In this document: positions 52,315 to 62,275 of the stretch, in pieces | How positions within the stretch are numbered: the first letter of the stretch is position 1 | Layout of the letters: the number at the start of each line of letters is the position of its first letter | From: Limanda limanda | Lineage: Eukaryota; Chordata; Actinopteri; Pleuronectiformes; Pleuronectidae | Assembly: GCF_963576545.1 (NCBI RefSeq) | Contig: NC_083636.1 | Span: forward strand, 4,096,856-4,160,855 | Length of the DNA: 64,000 nucleotides | Reading direction: 5' to 3' | Notes under the pieces: model-generated | Database searches by the model: none | The model's input: the letters and a program-made list of their open reading frames with translations, nothing else | Told to the model about the DNA's origin: nothing | Program-made: the position numbers and the translations under genes

Positions 52315-53430
52315 CCGAACTCACCTCAGAGACCGAGCAACGATAACTCACGAGACTGGGTCCAGCTGCAGAGACACGAGCTGAAGGAAGAACCTCATTG
52401 AATTAGAATCCAAAAGAATCTGAAATCTTCCTCTTCTTTGTGGATTCTCTTTGGTTTCAACCTTTAGAACTTGTTGAAGCGTATTTGTTTTTAAATGTTA
52501 TTTATGGCAACATTTAAATCTCAAACATGAATTTATTTTATCATATTGATTTCAGAACAGGTGCTGGCGTATGTTCTTAATGATTTTCGTAAATGATGCA
52601 GAACTGTTGATCGGTCTGAAAATGTATTTGATCATATTGATTTTTGAAGACATGAGTTTGTTCTTTATTCACCTGACATGAAAAATTCAAACTGTCCTTA
52701 TATGATGGTCATGAGTTAATACTCATTTGCTGGTCATGTGATTTTATATTTAATGATCATGTGACCATTTATGTCTAGTCAGTAGTAACAAATTTGTTTA
52801 GTAGTTATGTTGAGCCACACGAGCAGTATGGAGGCGTGTTGTGTTTTTTTCTTTCCACCTCTCCATCGGCATAGTGGTGAGTAGATGATGAGTGAACTTT
52901 CATGTTTGGGTGAACTATCCCTTTAATCTTTAAAGTGTAGTGAATATAAATCTATAGTCACAAAACCTCTGATGCTGGATATCCTCTAGAAGTGCTTCTT
53001 CTTTGTTGCTGTTAAAATAATTGTTCACGTCTAGACTTAAGATTAAAAATTATACAGTTAATAACTAAATTCTGTGCATCAGTTAAATCTTATGCTTGTA
53101 AAGACAAATGTGCTAGAGTCTCCTGAAACTGAACTTCACATTCCAGTACTGCACTGACGGGAATACAAAGAGAGATATACGATTATTTCAACTGATGAAA
53201 TATTTATATGTGGGTTAAACAAACCACGTTTTTTCAGTAACTTCTGTGTTTGTTAGTGTCTAATCCTTTTTTACTTTTGTACAGTTATTTCTCAAATGAT
53301 TTTTAAAAAATATTTTTGCAGGGAAGGTTTTTAAATCTCTCTAATGAGCAATAGTAAAAAGAAAAAATAACACAATGTTTGTGTGATTCTGTGTTTTGTT
53401 TTTATAAATGCCCTCAAATAAATGTCAGCT
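52315..53430 (+). other. akna: akna 3' flank and probable 3' UTR
   Basis: AT-rich, non-coding. AATAAA at 53417-53422 is a candidate polyadenylation signal, though the repeat at 52855-52926 lies between it and the stop. Confidence 0.35.
52855..52926. repeat. 3' end of a dispersed DNA element
   Basis: CTCTCCATCGGCATAGTGGT…GAGTAGATGATGAGTGAAC…TGGGTGAACTATCCCTTTAA is the well-known end of an abundant fish transposon family. The other end was not found. Confidence 0.55.
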
Positions 53431-53539
53431 TGAAGGCTAAAGTAAGAAATCATCTCATGTCTTGCTGAGACAGAAACTGAGTCTTTGAAGACATTATAGA
53501 CTCCTATCAGCGTCATAGACTCATCCTGTATGTCACCAA

Positions 53540-54290
53540 AGGAACCTTGTTCATTTAGGAGAACTGGATTCTAAGACACACCCACAACTCCCAGCTTGAG
53601 CCTGTGGAGCAATGTCTAGGTCATCAGTGTCAGAGATTCCAGACTTAGGCCCAAGACCAATAACTGCTTCCTCATAGTCCTCATCCTTGTTGTTCATACA
53701 GCATCTTAATGAACATATCAAACGTAGGTCTGAAATTATTACGACCACTATTATTATTATTATTATTGTAACACTCTGGATAAATGTTTTCGAATGCATA
53801 TCAATCAATCTATTTAGTATATACTGTTCTATTTCGAGTTTTATTTTGAAGATCTAGCCAGCAAAGAAGCTAGCAAGCTAACAGCTAGTTAGTATTGAAC
53901 ATATTTTTCCTCCTCAATAGTAATGGATTACCACTTCACTGATGAGGAATTGGCTGGGTTTTCACTGATTGAAGATGAAACTTTCCCCGAGATGGATTTC
54001 ACAGAAAGTCCTCCCCAGTCTTTCAGCAGCCCCATAAGCCCCAGGTCCAGTCCTCAGAAGTCCGAAGAGCAGGAGGTGAAGTGGCCTCACTCAGTCTGTC
54101 TTTCCTGAACAATTGACTCTGGTCTATGACGGACCATTGAACGGATCAGTAACGTCAGATAGGCGTTCTGAAGCTTCAGATTCTGGGATTCCCAACCTCA
54201 GCACCGTAAGAGCGGACTCTCTAAATTCCAGACCCAGTACAGACAGAGAGCTGAGGACACCCAGAGCCACTCAAAGTCACTTATAACCTC
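53540..54290 (+). pseudogene. Displaced, frameshifted copy of akna coding exon 1
   Basis: Sequence from about 53820 to 54290 aligns with 44455-44933, including 5' leader phrases TATTTCGAGTTTTATTT, AGATCTAGCCA and ACAGCTAGTTAGTATTG, the start context AGTAATGGATTACCACTTCA and the coding run. Short similarity reaches back to about 53540, interrupted by unrelated DNA with (TAT)n. The frame opens at 53923 (MDYHFTDEELAGFSLIEDET) for 61 codons, then a net 2-bp deletion near 54090 shifts it to a stop at 54106-54108. The donor of the real exon is not preserved. It could be a non-functional duplicate or, less likely, a short independent transcript. Confidence 0.85.
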
Positions 54291-55061
54291 TCAAGGAATA
54301 CTTTTAATCGGCTTCCAAATATGGTTACATTAGGAATACATTGGGCCACTTTCACAGATTTGCTCTGTAATTTTCTCAGTTATTCTGCAGTAAAAATACA
54401 CTTTTACCTCAGCATAGTCAGAGGCACCATGAACAGGAATCCACTCGAAGTCATTTATAAATTGTAATTATATTTTTAATCAGCTTCCAAATATGGTTAT
54501 ATTATTTATACTTTTTTTTTCCTCAGTAAAAATACATGAGAATTGACATGAGCAGATACGCCATGAAGATTTAAAAAAAATTCCAATAAAATAAAGTTGT
54601 GTTTTTCGTAATTTTGGGCCGTTTCAACCAACTATGCTGTTTTACCGTAAAGCCACAAGTAGACGCGCAAAAACCAGAGGCGGCTGGCTTCCCAGATGAC
54701 GTCTCCCTTTACTGCAGTTCCCTGCACTGTTGTGAAATTTGCGCAAACGGTGAACCTAACGAATCAGTTTTGAGATGATGAACGTGAACGTGAGTGAGGG
54801 TCACGTTGATCTTATCAGAATATCAGGCCAGCAGGAAATACCAGGAGCGGGTGTGCGTGTGTGTGTGTGTGTGTCCTCCTAGACAGCGCACACACAAACA
54901 GGCCCCGCCTCCGCCCGCCCCCTGCTTCAGAGAGACACACACAATGAGACCAGTACTGATCACTGGAAACAGTGAAAACACCAAGTCTCTCTGGTCTCAG
55001 CTGCTAAGAGATCAGAACAAAAGCTGCAGTTGGTTTGAATTGAGCTTCAGTTATGTTGAGG
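54291..55061. other. Intergenic, nothing recognised
   Basis: AT-rich to mixed sequence with a short GTGTGTGT tract near 54852. Two short blocks (about 54300 and 54470) repeat the phrase GGCTTCCAAATATGGTTA/AGCTTCCAAATATGGTTA, a small local duplication. Confidence 0.55.
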
Positions 55062-55069
55062 CTGTAGAT
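55062..55069. repeat. Target-site duplication, left copy (CTGTAGAT)
   Basis: Perfect match to 59400-59407. Confidence 0.88.
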
Positions 55070-55620
55070 CAGGGGTCACCAACACGGTGCCCGCGGGCAC
55101 CTAGTCGCCCGCAGGGACCCCGCGAGTCGCCCGCAAGGCATGCTCTAAATTAAAACAAAAACAAAAAAAAAAATTTAAATTTTTTTTTTTAAAAAAACGA
55201 AAAAATAATTAAATTTTAAATTTAAAAAATAGTCAAACCGCCATCTCACTCTATGCCAGTGATTCTCAAACAGCTAGGGCGCGCGACCGGGAGGGGGACG
55301 TGTGTGTGTGTGTGTGTGTCCAGACAGCACATTCTCAAACTGTGTGGGGCGCGCGACCGTTAGGAGGAAATGTGAGGCGCAACTAATATTAGAGCCGAAC
55401 TAATGTTTTGACGTCTGCATCTCTTTAACGGCGGAGCAGTAAACAAATCGCTCTTTCGCCGTAGCCAGTGGTCGGCAGCCCGCGGCTTCAGCCCCTCTGC
55501 AGCGGCTCCCTGTGCAGTGACGTGCACGTCGCGCACACACTCAGGCCCCGGGGCTCCGCCCCGCCCCCACCCACTCACTCAGAGACACACACAGTGGAGA
55601 GCATCGTTCGCGTGAAGCAG

Positions 55621-55730
55621 CCGGTCTATGGGGTGCCGTTTGTCAAGCAGCTCACGCTGAAAATAACGGCAACATTTTGTCACATTTAGCTTCAAACCAT
55701 GTTTAAAAAACTGGTGTGAATTTTTGAGAG
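55621..55730 (+). repeat. Outer inverted-repeat arm, left
   Basis: Nearly identical to the reverse complement of 57186-57293 over about 109 bp (GTGCCGTTTGTCAAGCAGCT, TTAGCTTCAAACCATGTTTA). Confidence 0.92.
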
Positions 55731-55803
55731 TCACTTTTTTGCACATTGACAACAATGTTTGTCAACTTGGAGATATTTTAAATATTTAAATCCAAATGTT
55801 AAA

Positions 55804-56175
55804 TGTAACACTTAAATGTTAAATGTTACATCTAAATGCTAAATCTAAATCTAAATGTTAAATTTAAATCTAAATGTTAAATCTAAATCTAAATGTTAAA
55901 TCTAAATGTTAAATTTAAATTTAAATCTAAATGTTAAATCTAAATGTTAAATTTAATTCTAATTGTTAAATTTAAATCTAAATGTTAAATCTGAATCTAA
56001 ATCTAAATGTTAAATCTAAATGTTAAATCTAAATATAAATGTTAAATCTAAATTTAAATCTAAATGTTTAATCTAAATGTTAAATTTAAATCTAAATGTT
56101 AAATTTAAATCTAAATGTTAAATTTAAATCTAAATGTTAAATCTAAATCTAAATCTAAATGTTAAATCTAAATGT
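55804..56175. repeat. Minisatellite of TAAATCTAAATGT-type units
   Basis: About 370 bp built from TAAATC, TAAATG and TTAAAT hexamers in irregular order. Confidence 0.95.
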
Positions 56176-56270
56176 TTCGGGTGAAACTAAATATTTAGCT
56201 AATATGCAAATTCAAATGCCAGTTACAGGAAGTAGTAACAAAATAAAAGCTCGAGGAAGTCTTAGCGAAG

Positions 56271-56390
56271 TCCTGTGTGTGTCTGTGTCTGCTTCCGCCT
56301 CACGTCCCTCTGTCCCCCGCTCACTTTACACTTTAACAATAAACACCAGCGCTGATCACAAGTTATTAGGACACCTACAGGACTGATGTT
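56271..56390 (+). repeat. Inner inverted-repeat arm, left
   Basis: 120 bp, matched by the reverse complement of 56728-56847 with only a handful of mismatches (TTTACACTTTAACAATAAAC, CACAAGTTATTAGGACAC). Confidence 0.92.
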
Positions 56391-56727
56391 ATGACCTCAT
56401 ACTATCTCATAATAATGAGATACTGACTGCAGGGTCTGTCATGGGAGACTGTGTGTATGTGTGTGTGTGGGCTGTGTGCGTTTGTGTGTGTGTGTGTGTT
56501 GGGGGGGTGTATGCTTGTCTCTGTTCCTCTTCACTAAAACTGATAATCACATGTATTTTTTAGTTATTATCCGATGATGACCGATCATGACTTCGGATCG
56601 CTCCGTCACTGTAACACTGTCAGTCCTGAGTGTGCGCGTCACGTTCTGCTCGTGTTGTGTGGAGCGGGGGACTACGTGCACACGGTGTTTAAACATGTGT
56701 TTCATGAGCTCAAACAAACACAAAGTA

Positions 56728-56847
56728 AACATCAGTCCTGTACGTGTCCTAATAACTTGTGATCAGTGCTGGTGTTTATTGTTAAAGTGTAAAGCGAGCG
56801 CGGGACAGAGGGAAGTGAGGCGGAAGCAGACACAGACACACACAGGA
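56728..56847 (-). repeat. Inner inverted-repeat arm, right
   Basis: Partner of 56271-56390; the loop between them is 337 bp. Confidence 0.92.
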
Positions 56848-57185
56848 CAACCTGACTTTTAATGAGCGTCTGTTCTGATGCTGGAGCAGCGCTGGTTATA
56901 ATGATTCAGCGGCAGCACATCGCCAGGACAATGAACGGAGCAGAAAACATGGATCGATCCTGTTATGTCTCGACTGTGCATGTATCGATGCACAGTCGCC
57001 CACTTCCGCGTGTAGGGCGGCTGTCCCTGCAGCCGCTCAGCCTCGGCTTCCCTGCTCTGTGGCGCCCCGCCCACAACCCGTATCTCATAATAATGACTTA
57101 TGAGATATTATTATGAGATTATGAGATACCCGGATGTACATTGTCCTAAACTTTCTCGGGATCTCGCAAAAGTCATTTTGCTGTC

Positions 57186-57293
57186 CTCTCAAAAATTCAC
57201 ACCAGTTTTTTAAACATGGTTTGAAGCTAAATGTGACAAAATGTTGCTGTTATTTTCAGCGTGAGCTGCTTGACAAACGGCACCCCATACCGG
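57186..57293 (-). repeat. Outer inverted-repeat arm, right
   Basis: Partner of 55621-55730. Confidence 0.92.
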
Positions 57294-57324
57294 TCAGGGA
57301 CAAACAAGAGACAGTGTTCAAAAA

Positions 57325-57902
57325 CCAAGTTGAAAAGAAAGTACGATGAAACCTGTCTTGCTCTTGGGTTCACAGTCAATGTGGTAGGACATGAGGAGAG
57401 ACTAGTGTGTATTTTATGTCTGAAAACTCTATGAGACCAAACAAATTAAGAAGACACTAAGAAACATTACACCCTGTTACATGCATGTGTTCTTTTTGGT
57501 TGAGCTTTATCATCTTTGTGACAAAGTGATTTTAATTGAATGAATTTTTTCTCTATTTTTTAAAAAGTATAGACTGATGGAGGAATGTAGTGATAAATGT
57601 CACCAAGTTGAAAAGAAAGTAAGATGAAGCCTGTCTTGCTCTTGGGTTCACAGTGAATGAAGGAGGACATGAGGAGAGACTTGTATGGATTTTAGGTCTG
57701 AAAACTCTGGCAGCTGACAGTATGAGACCCAAAAATTGAAGAAGAGACTTAGAAACATTACACCGCAGTCATATGCATGTGTTATTTTTGGTTGAGCTTT
57801 ATCATCTTGTAACAAAGTGCTTATAAGTGGTTATTTGGTTATTTTTTATCTACTTTTGAAAAAGAACAGACTGATGGAGGCATGTAGTGATAAATGTCAC
57901 CA
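57325..57902 (+). pseudogene. Two tandem fragments of a hAT (ZBED-like) transposase N-terminus
   Basis: Unit 1 (57325-57602) reads KRKYDETCLALGFTVN, then GHEERLVCILCLKTL and a TGA. Unit 2 (57603-57902) has a stop after KRK but keeps AADSMRP, which unit 1 lost. C-I-L-C followed by H-like positions fits the BED-type finger of ZBED5/FAM200-like transposases. Both are broken and lack the catalytic domain. Confidence 0.6.
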
Positions 57903-58120
57903 AAAGTACTTCGATTAAGTTGAATTTAAGCAAAGTTTAACAGAAATAAATGTTGCATGTATTAATATATCTGTTTCCTACAATCATTGTTGTGGAAATC
58001 ATTGTTAATAATTATTCCGAGGAATAATTAACATTAACTTGATCAGACAGTCTCTTCACATATATTATTAATAATATTAAAAGGTGATCTGTGCAACTCT
58101 GTTATTCAGGACGTTTGTAT

Positions 58121-58128
58121 CAAACAAG
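58121..58128. repeat. Target-site duplication of nested element, left (CAAACAAG)
   Basis: Matches GAAACAAG at 59327-59334 at 7 of 8 bases. Confidence 0.7.
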
Positions 58129-59326
58129 CAGTGGTGTATAAAGTACTTGAAAGCCATACTTGAGTAAAAGTACAGATATCTTACTTGAAAGTGACTCCGG
58201 TAAAAGTCACCTGTCAGAAAATGACTTGAGTAAAAGTCTTAGAGTTGCTCATATTAAATGTACTTAAGTATCAAAAGTATCTGGTGTTGAAATGTACTTA
58301 AGTATCAGAAAGTAAAAGTACAAGTACCAAAATTAAAAATGCTAAGTGCTTTTTATAGGAGGCCTTGTTCAGTTCAGGATTTATTTCAACTGACTGAAAA
58401 ATTATAACAACACTATATATATATTGTATAATTTTACAAATTTTGAACCCGAGATGCCGAGGTTAAAGAAGTATTGGACAAGTGCATCTGAACTTCTAGA
58501 GAAAACAAAGAATCAACACAACAGAATAAACAAGTGCCTCTTGATTCTACCTAAGAACTCTAGACCTGCCACTAATAGACCAAATGAACCATTTGTGTCT
58601 ATTAGCTGTATTGTGTAACTGCCTGGATGTTTACCTGCCTGTAATCCTGCCCGCCAGCTTGTCCACACATCTACATGTAAGCCTGTTTATTTATCATTAG
58701 ACTCTCTTCATTGGATGGGCCTGTGTTTGTGTTTGCATTTGTTTGAAGCAGGGTGATAATACACCTGTAGGGTATCTTGCCTGTAGGGACGACAAAGTGA
58801 AGACACAACCCTGCTTGAAGTTGTTCCAATATTTTCTTTAAGAAAAGTTAACCACTTGCTGCTTCGAGCTATGTATTTATGTGCAGATGTTGACACGAAG
58901 CAGGAAAGGGAAAACGAATGTGAATTGAAAAAGGAATACCTTCAAAAAATTATGTAAAGTCACCTAATAAAAGGCCTCAAAAAGCAAATTCATTTGCCTG
59001 AATAATAATCCTTACAATTTCAATAGGGCCCCACGTCTGTCAGTGCCTGTCAGTGCTCTGGCCCTAATAATAAAGACTGAACCGAGCTCCTGCAGGAGCA
59101 AGAGAGAGGTGCGCCGTTCGTAAAGGTGCACGTTCCGCCAACCTCCGCTGCTCAAGTAACGAGCCAGTTTTGAGAATGTAAGAAGTAGAAAGTACAGATA
59201 TTTGTGCTCAAATGTAGCGAGTTAAAAGTCGTCAGGAAAATAAATAGTCAAGTAAAGTACAGATATGTGACAAATCTACTTAAGTACAGTAACAAAGTAT
59301 TTCTACTTTGTTACTTCCCACCACTG
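58129..59326. mobile_element. Nested non-autonomous hAT element, 1198 bp
   Basis: Begins CAGTGGTGTATAAAGTACTT and ends AAGTATTTCTACTTTGTTAC then TTCCCACCACTG. The ends carry the ACTT(G/A)AGTAAAAGTA repeats typical of this fish hAT family. No transposase; small internal frames have no domain. It inserted after the surrounding 4.3-kb element. Confidence 0.82.
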
Positions 59327-59407
59327 GAAACAAGTAGCCCTTCGTACTACTCAGTACCTTCGAAGTAGCTCTCAGTCTAAAAAAGGTTGGTGACCCCTGC
59401 TGTAGAT

Positions 59408-60634
59408 ATATCGTTTTATTAATTTCAAAGTGGACTACTTCTTATTTTATACATTTCCCACAAATATGGGGAGGACTCAAATAAGCCTGCATAGTTCTGT
59501 GTTTCATTCATTTCAACGTGGGCCTTCACATTGCCAGTGTATTTTGTTCTTCCTCTTCATAGGAGTTTGTTTTTTATCCTTTCTTTGTAACAGTTAAAAA
59601 TAGCAATGAAATATCAACAGTTTTCTTTGTTGTCATTCTATAATTTCCTAAACTAGAGTTATAATATATATAGTAGAACTATATATAAACGTTATAAGCT
59701 GTGTTTTCAAATATGTTTTGCGGGTCCAGACAATTTGATTTGGGGGTAGAGGGGGCAAACGGCTCTTTTGATAGTACAGGTTGCAAACCCCTGGTTAATG
59801 ATCTGAAGGACTGAAATTATTACTTGAAACATCAATATGTATTTGTCACATGTTTATGTTTGGGTGTAACAGTCAACAGTGACCTGACTCACGATTGAGT
59901 TTAATACATACGTGCATACATTACTTTTTCGTAATATTTCCAATGAAACCTGGATGAGAACAATCAACCACACTCATGTATTAATCTCCCGTTTTTGCAG
60001 CAAAACTAGAATTAATAACTTAATAGAAGTTGTTTTTCAGAACAAACCTATTTGCAGTAATTATTTCTCTGTATAATGTTGCAGCCGCTCTCAACAAAAT
60101 GAAAAGTATCTGTTCAGTATATTTAGGAAAGTGACCCTTTTATCTGAGGTTTCTTGATACAGCAGAACGAATGGAAGAAAGCAAATAATGACGTTTATTA
60201 ACTGGAGATGGGAAATTGTAGCTCAAATATTTGATATGAGATGGAAAAGGAAACGGAAAATGGATATTGATTTTGAAAAAATAAGGAAGGAAGACCAGTG
60301 GAGGAGGAAGGAAGAACAAAATATGTCTTCAAGAATTAGAAACCCACTTTATGTAATGGTACATTTTATTTTATTTTTAAATGTCTCTTTTTCTTCAGTT
60401 ATAATACAGCACAATACACTGGTTACTGTAAGAAATCACACTTTTACAAATGAAGAGTAGAAAGGCCCACAGTGGGAATCCTCTCTCTCTCCCAGTTAAC
60501 ATCGCTGTGTGGTCACTGAGCTGCTGAACGATGTTGGTTCGTGCTTGAATCTCAGATCCCATGCATTGTGAGGGGTGCAACCCTATGTCGTATGAACAGG
60601 TGAAGGGGCGGGTCCCCAGAGGCCTGATGCTCGA
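59408..60634. other. Intergenic, upstream of phospholipase gene
   Basis: AT-rich. A hAT-end-like GGTTGCAAACCCCTGG at about 59782 has no partner found. No gene seen. Confidence 0.55.
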
Positions 60635-60642
60635 TATATAAG
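60635..60642 (+). promoter_or_regulatory. TATA box of the phospholipase gene (TATATAAG)
   Basis: Lies 52 bp before the start codon and is preserved in the downstream copy at 61854, which has the same surrounding CGATATATAAGGA context. A GGGGCGGG GC-box-like motif stands about 25 bp upstream in both. Confidence 0.75.
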
Positions 60643-60693
60643 GAGGACCTGAACTGTGAGCTGGAGCTGTTTCTGAAGGTCTTGACTCACAGG

Positions 60694-60742
60694 ATGAACG
60701 CCCTCCGAACTCTGTTTCTCTTGGCCGCTGGCCTCTCTGTGG
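60694..60742 (+). CDS. pla2g1b: pla2g1b exon 1: signal peptide
   Basis: ATG to GTG G|GTGAGT, 16 codons plus one base; hydrophobic [10 protein letters not shown]. Confidence 0.93.
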
Positions 60743-61476
60743 GTGAGTACAACTTCACAGAAAGCTTCACCCCCCCATCTCCCTTGTGGATAAATGTATC
60801 TTAAAATACAGTATTTGTGATTGATTTGCATGTGCGGCGGTTGATGTTCCTTCTAGTCCTGTATAACCAGATTTTTCATCCTTCCAGCTTGGTGTGGTCC
60901 AAAGGCACCAATCCAAAAGAGGGCGCTTAACCAGTTCAGGCAAATGATCCAGTGCCTGGTGCCCGACAGCTCGCCGGTTTTGGACTACACTGACTACGGC
61001 TTCTACTGTGGATATGGCGGCTCTGGCACGCCTGTGGACGAGCTGGACAGGTTGTGATTCATTCACTCTCTCTCTCTATCATATCATACAAACGGCTTTT
61101 CGCCCTGTCTGAACACTTGTGTTGTCAAACCTGCAGGTGCTGCGAAGTGCACGACAAGTGTTACCGTGAGGCCAAGGACCACGACCAATGCTTGCCTTTC
61201 TTCGACAACCCTTACACCGAGATCTACGCCTACAGCTGTGACACAGTGAGCAAGACGTTCACCTGTGGCGGTGAGTCCACCGAGACGACAAGAGCGTGAG
61301 GTTATTAACGAAGAAGAAATAACCTCCTAACCACCTTGTGCACTTTCTCCTCCTCAGAGAACAACGACGAATGTGAGCAGTTCATCTGCGAGTGTGACAG
61401 GAAGGCTGCAGAGTGTTTCGCCAGATCGCCTTATAACCCCGAGAACCAGCGACTGCCCAGCGAGCGATGTCAGTAG
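60694..61476 (+). CDS. pla2g1b: Secreted phospholipase A2, group IB-like (4 exons)
   Basis: Calcium-dependent hydrolysis of the sn-2 ester of phospholipids; group IB enzymes are made as pancreatic zymogens. Exons 60694-60742, 60888-61050, 61137-61270, 61358-61476 join in frame: 154 codons plus stop. Residues 1-17 form a signal peptide ([17 protein letters not shown]), then a propeptide ending at a dibasic QKR, and mature ALNQF… of 126 residues. The calcium loop is [11 protein letters not shown] and the active site [10 protein letters not shown] (His48, Asp49 by family numbering); [11 protein letters not shown] and [13 protein letters not shown] complete the fold. The pancreatic loop typical of group IB (residues 62-66) is present. 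Odd: position 27 is Phe, not Cys, while the Cys123 partner remains (RCQ end). A TATA box stands 52 bp upstream. A broken tandem copy follows. Confidence 0.93.
60888..61050 (+). CDS. pla2g1b: pla2g1b exon 2: propeptide and calcium loop
   Basis: TTCCAG acceptor and GTTGTG donor. Encodes the propeptide [11 protein letters not shown], the N-terminal helix and the calcium loop; contains the Phe at family position 27. Confidence 0.93.
61137..61270 (+). CDS. pla2g1b: pla2g1b exon 3: catalytic His-Asp
   Basis: CTGCAG acceptor, GTGAGT donor. Encodes CCEVHDKCY, the disulfide-rich helix with His48 and Asp49, and the beta wing. Confidence 0.95.
61358..61476 (+). CDS. pla2g1b: pla2g1b exon 4: third helix and stop
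   Basis: Encodes [17 protein letters not shown] with the Asp99 equivalent and ends ERCQ then TAG at 61474-61476. Confidence 0.95.
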
Positions 61477-61625
61477 AAGACCTCTTCAGTTAATCAAACG
61501 CAGGATCCACTCCCACAGAAGATGCTCGACATTCAGATAAATTGCTGTGTCATTAAATTAAATGTGTAGTTGAGCCTTTGACTCATGCTTGTTCATGCAC
61601 ATTTTCCATTTTGAGAGATATTTGT

Positions 61626-61631
61626 ATTAAA
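61626..61631 (+). terminator. Candidate polyadenylation signal (ATTAAA)
   Basis: Common variant hexamer 150 bp after the stop of the phospholipase gene. Another ATTAAA lies at about 61551. Confidence 0.4.
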
Positions 61632-61853
61632 GATCCTGTTACAGTTCAAATCCGTGTGCAGTTTGACTCGTGTGTTTTGTCAGCTTCTATCAACACTGTT
61701 TATTTGCAGAAGGCGATGAGATGTTTGGACTAATCTCTGATGAACCAGACAGTGGCTCCTGAAATGTTTAAAACATGACATTGACAAACAGCCTCAGACT
61801 ACCTGTCGAATGAACTGGTGACGGGGCGGGCCCCCCCGAAGCCTGATGCACGA

Positions 61854-62275
61854 TATATAAGGAAAACCTGAACTTTGAGTTTTGTCTGAAGGTCTTGACT
61901 CGCAGGATGAACGCCCTCCGAACTCTGTTTCTCTTGGTCGCCGGCCTCTCTGTGGGTGAGTACAACTTCACAGAAAGCTTCACCCCCCCATCTCCTTGTA
62001 TATAAATACAGTATTTGTGATTCATCTGCATGTGCGGCGGTTGACGCTCCTTCTAGTCCTGTATAACCAGATTTCTCATCCGTCCACCTTGTTGTGCTTC
62101 AGCCCTGTCTACCAACAGCAAGGCGCTCAACCAGTTCAAGCAAATGATCCTGTGCACGGTGGCCGCCAGCTGACCGGTTTTTGAATACACTGATCAAGGC
62201 TGCTACTGTGGACTTGACGGCTCTGAGACCGAAACCAGAGCAAATGATTCTGTTATCGTGAATTAACCTGGTCTA
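61854..62275 (+). pseudogene. Partial tandem copy of the phospholipase gene
   Basis: Repeats the TATA box (61854-61861), leader, exon 1 (61907-61955, [16 protein letters not shown]) and intron 1 of the gene upstream, offset 1213 bp. The ancestral exon 2 acceptor is changed (CCAG to CCAC); a downstream CAG at 62100-62102 keeps frame and gives ALSTNSKALNQFKQMIL, then TGA at 62171-62173 where the intact gene has Ser. Beyond the stop the frame still reads GCYCGL, with Cys at family position 27. Exons 3 and 4 are missing from the window. Confidence 0.88.

Larger units (their letters stand above)
55070..59399 (+). mobile_element. Composite hAT-type transposon, 4330 bp
   Basis: Terminal inverted repeats CAGGGGTCACCAAC at 55070 and GTTGGTGACCCCTG ending 59399 are flanked by a perfect 8-bp duplication CTGTAGAT. 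The TIR resembles those of hAT-Charlie type elements. Inside, in order: GC-rich left end, AT-rich run (55140-55235), a second TIR-like GATTCTCAAAC phrase near 55260, outer inverted-repeat arm (55621-55730), minisatellite (55804-56175), inner inverted repeats (56271-56390 and 56728-56847), outer arm partner (57186-57293), two broken transposase fragments (57325-57902) and a nested hAT element (58129-59326). No intact transposase remains. Confidence 0.85.

Noticed and set aside
58424..58618. 64-codon frame in the nested hAT element
   Set aside because: No zinc finger or catalytic motif; located in non-coding filler of a MITE.
60583..60831. Minus-strand frames over both phospholipase first exons (also 61768-62031)
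   Set aside because: Shadows that recur only because the locus is duplicated.
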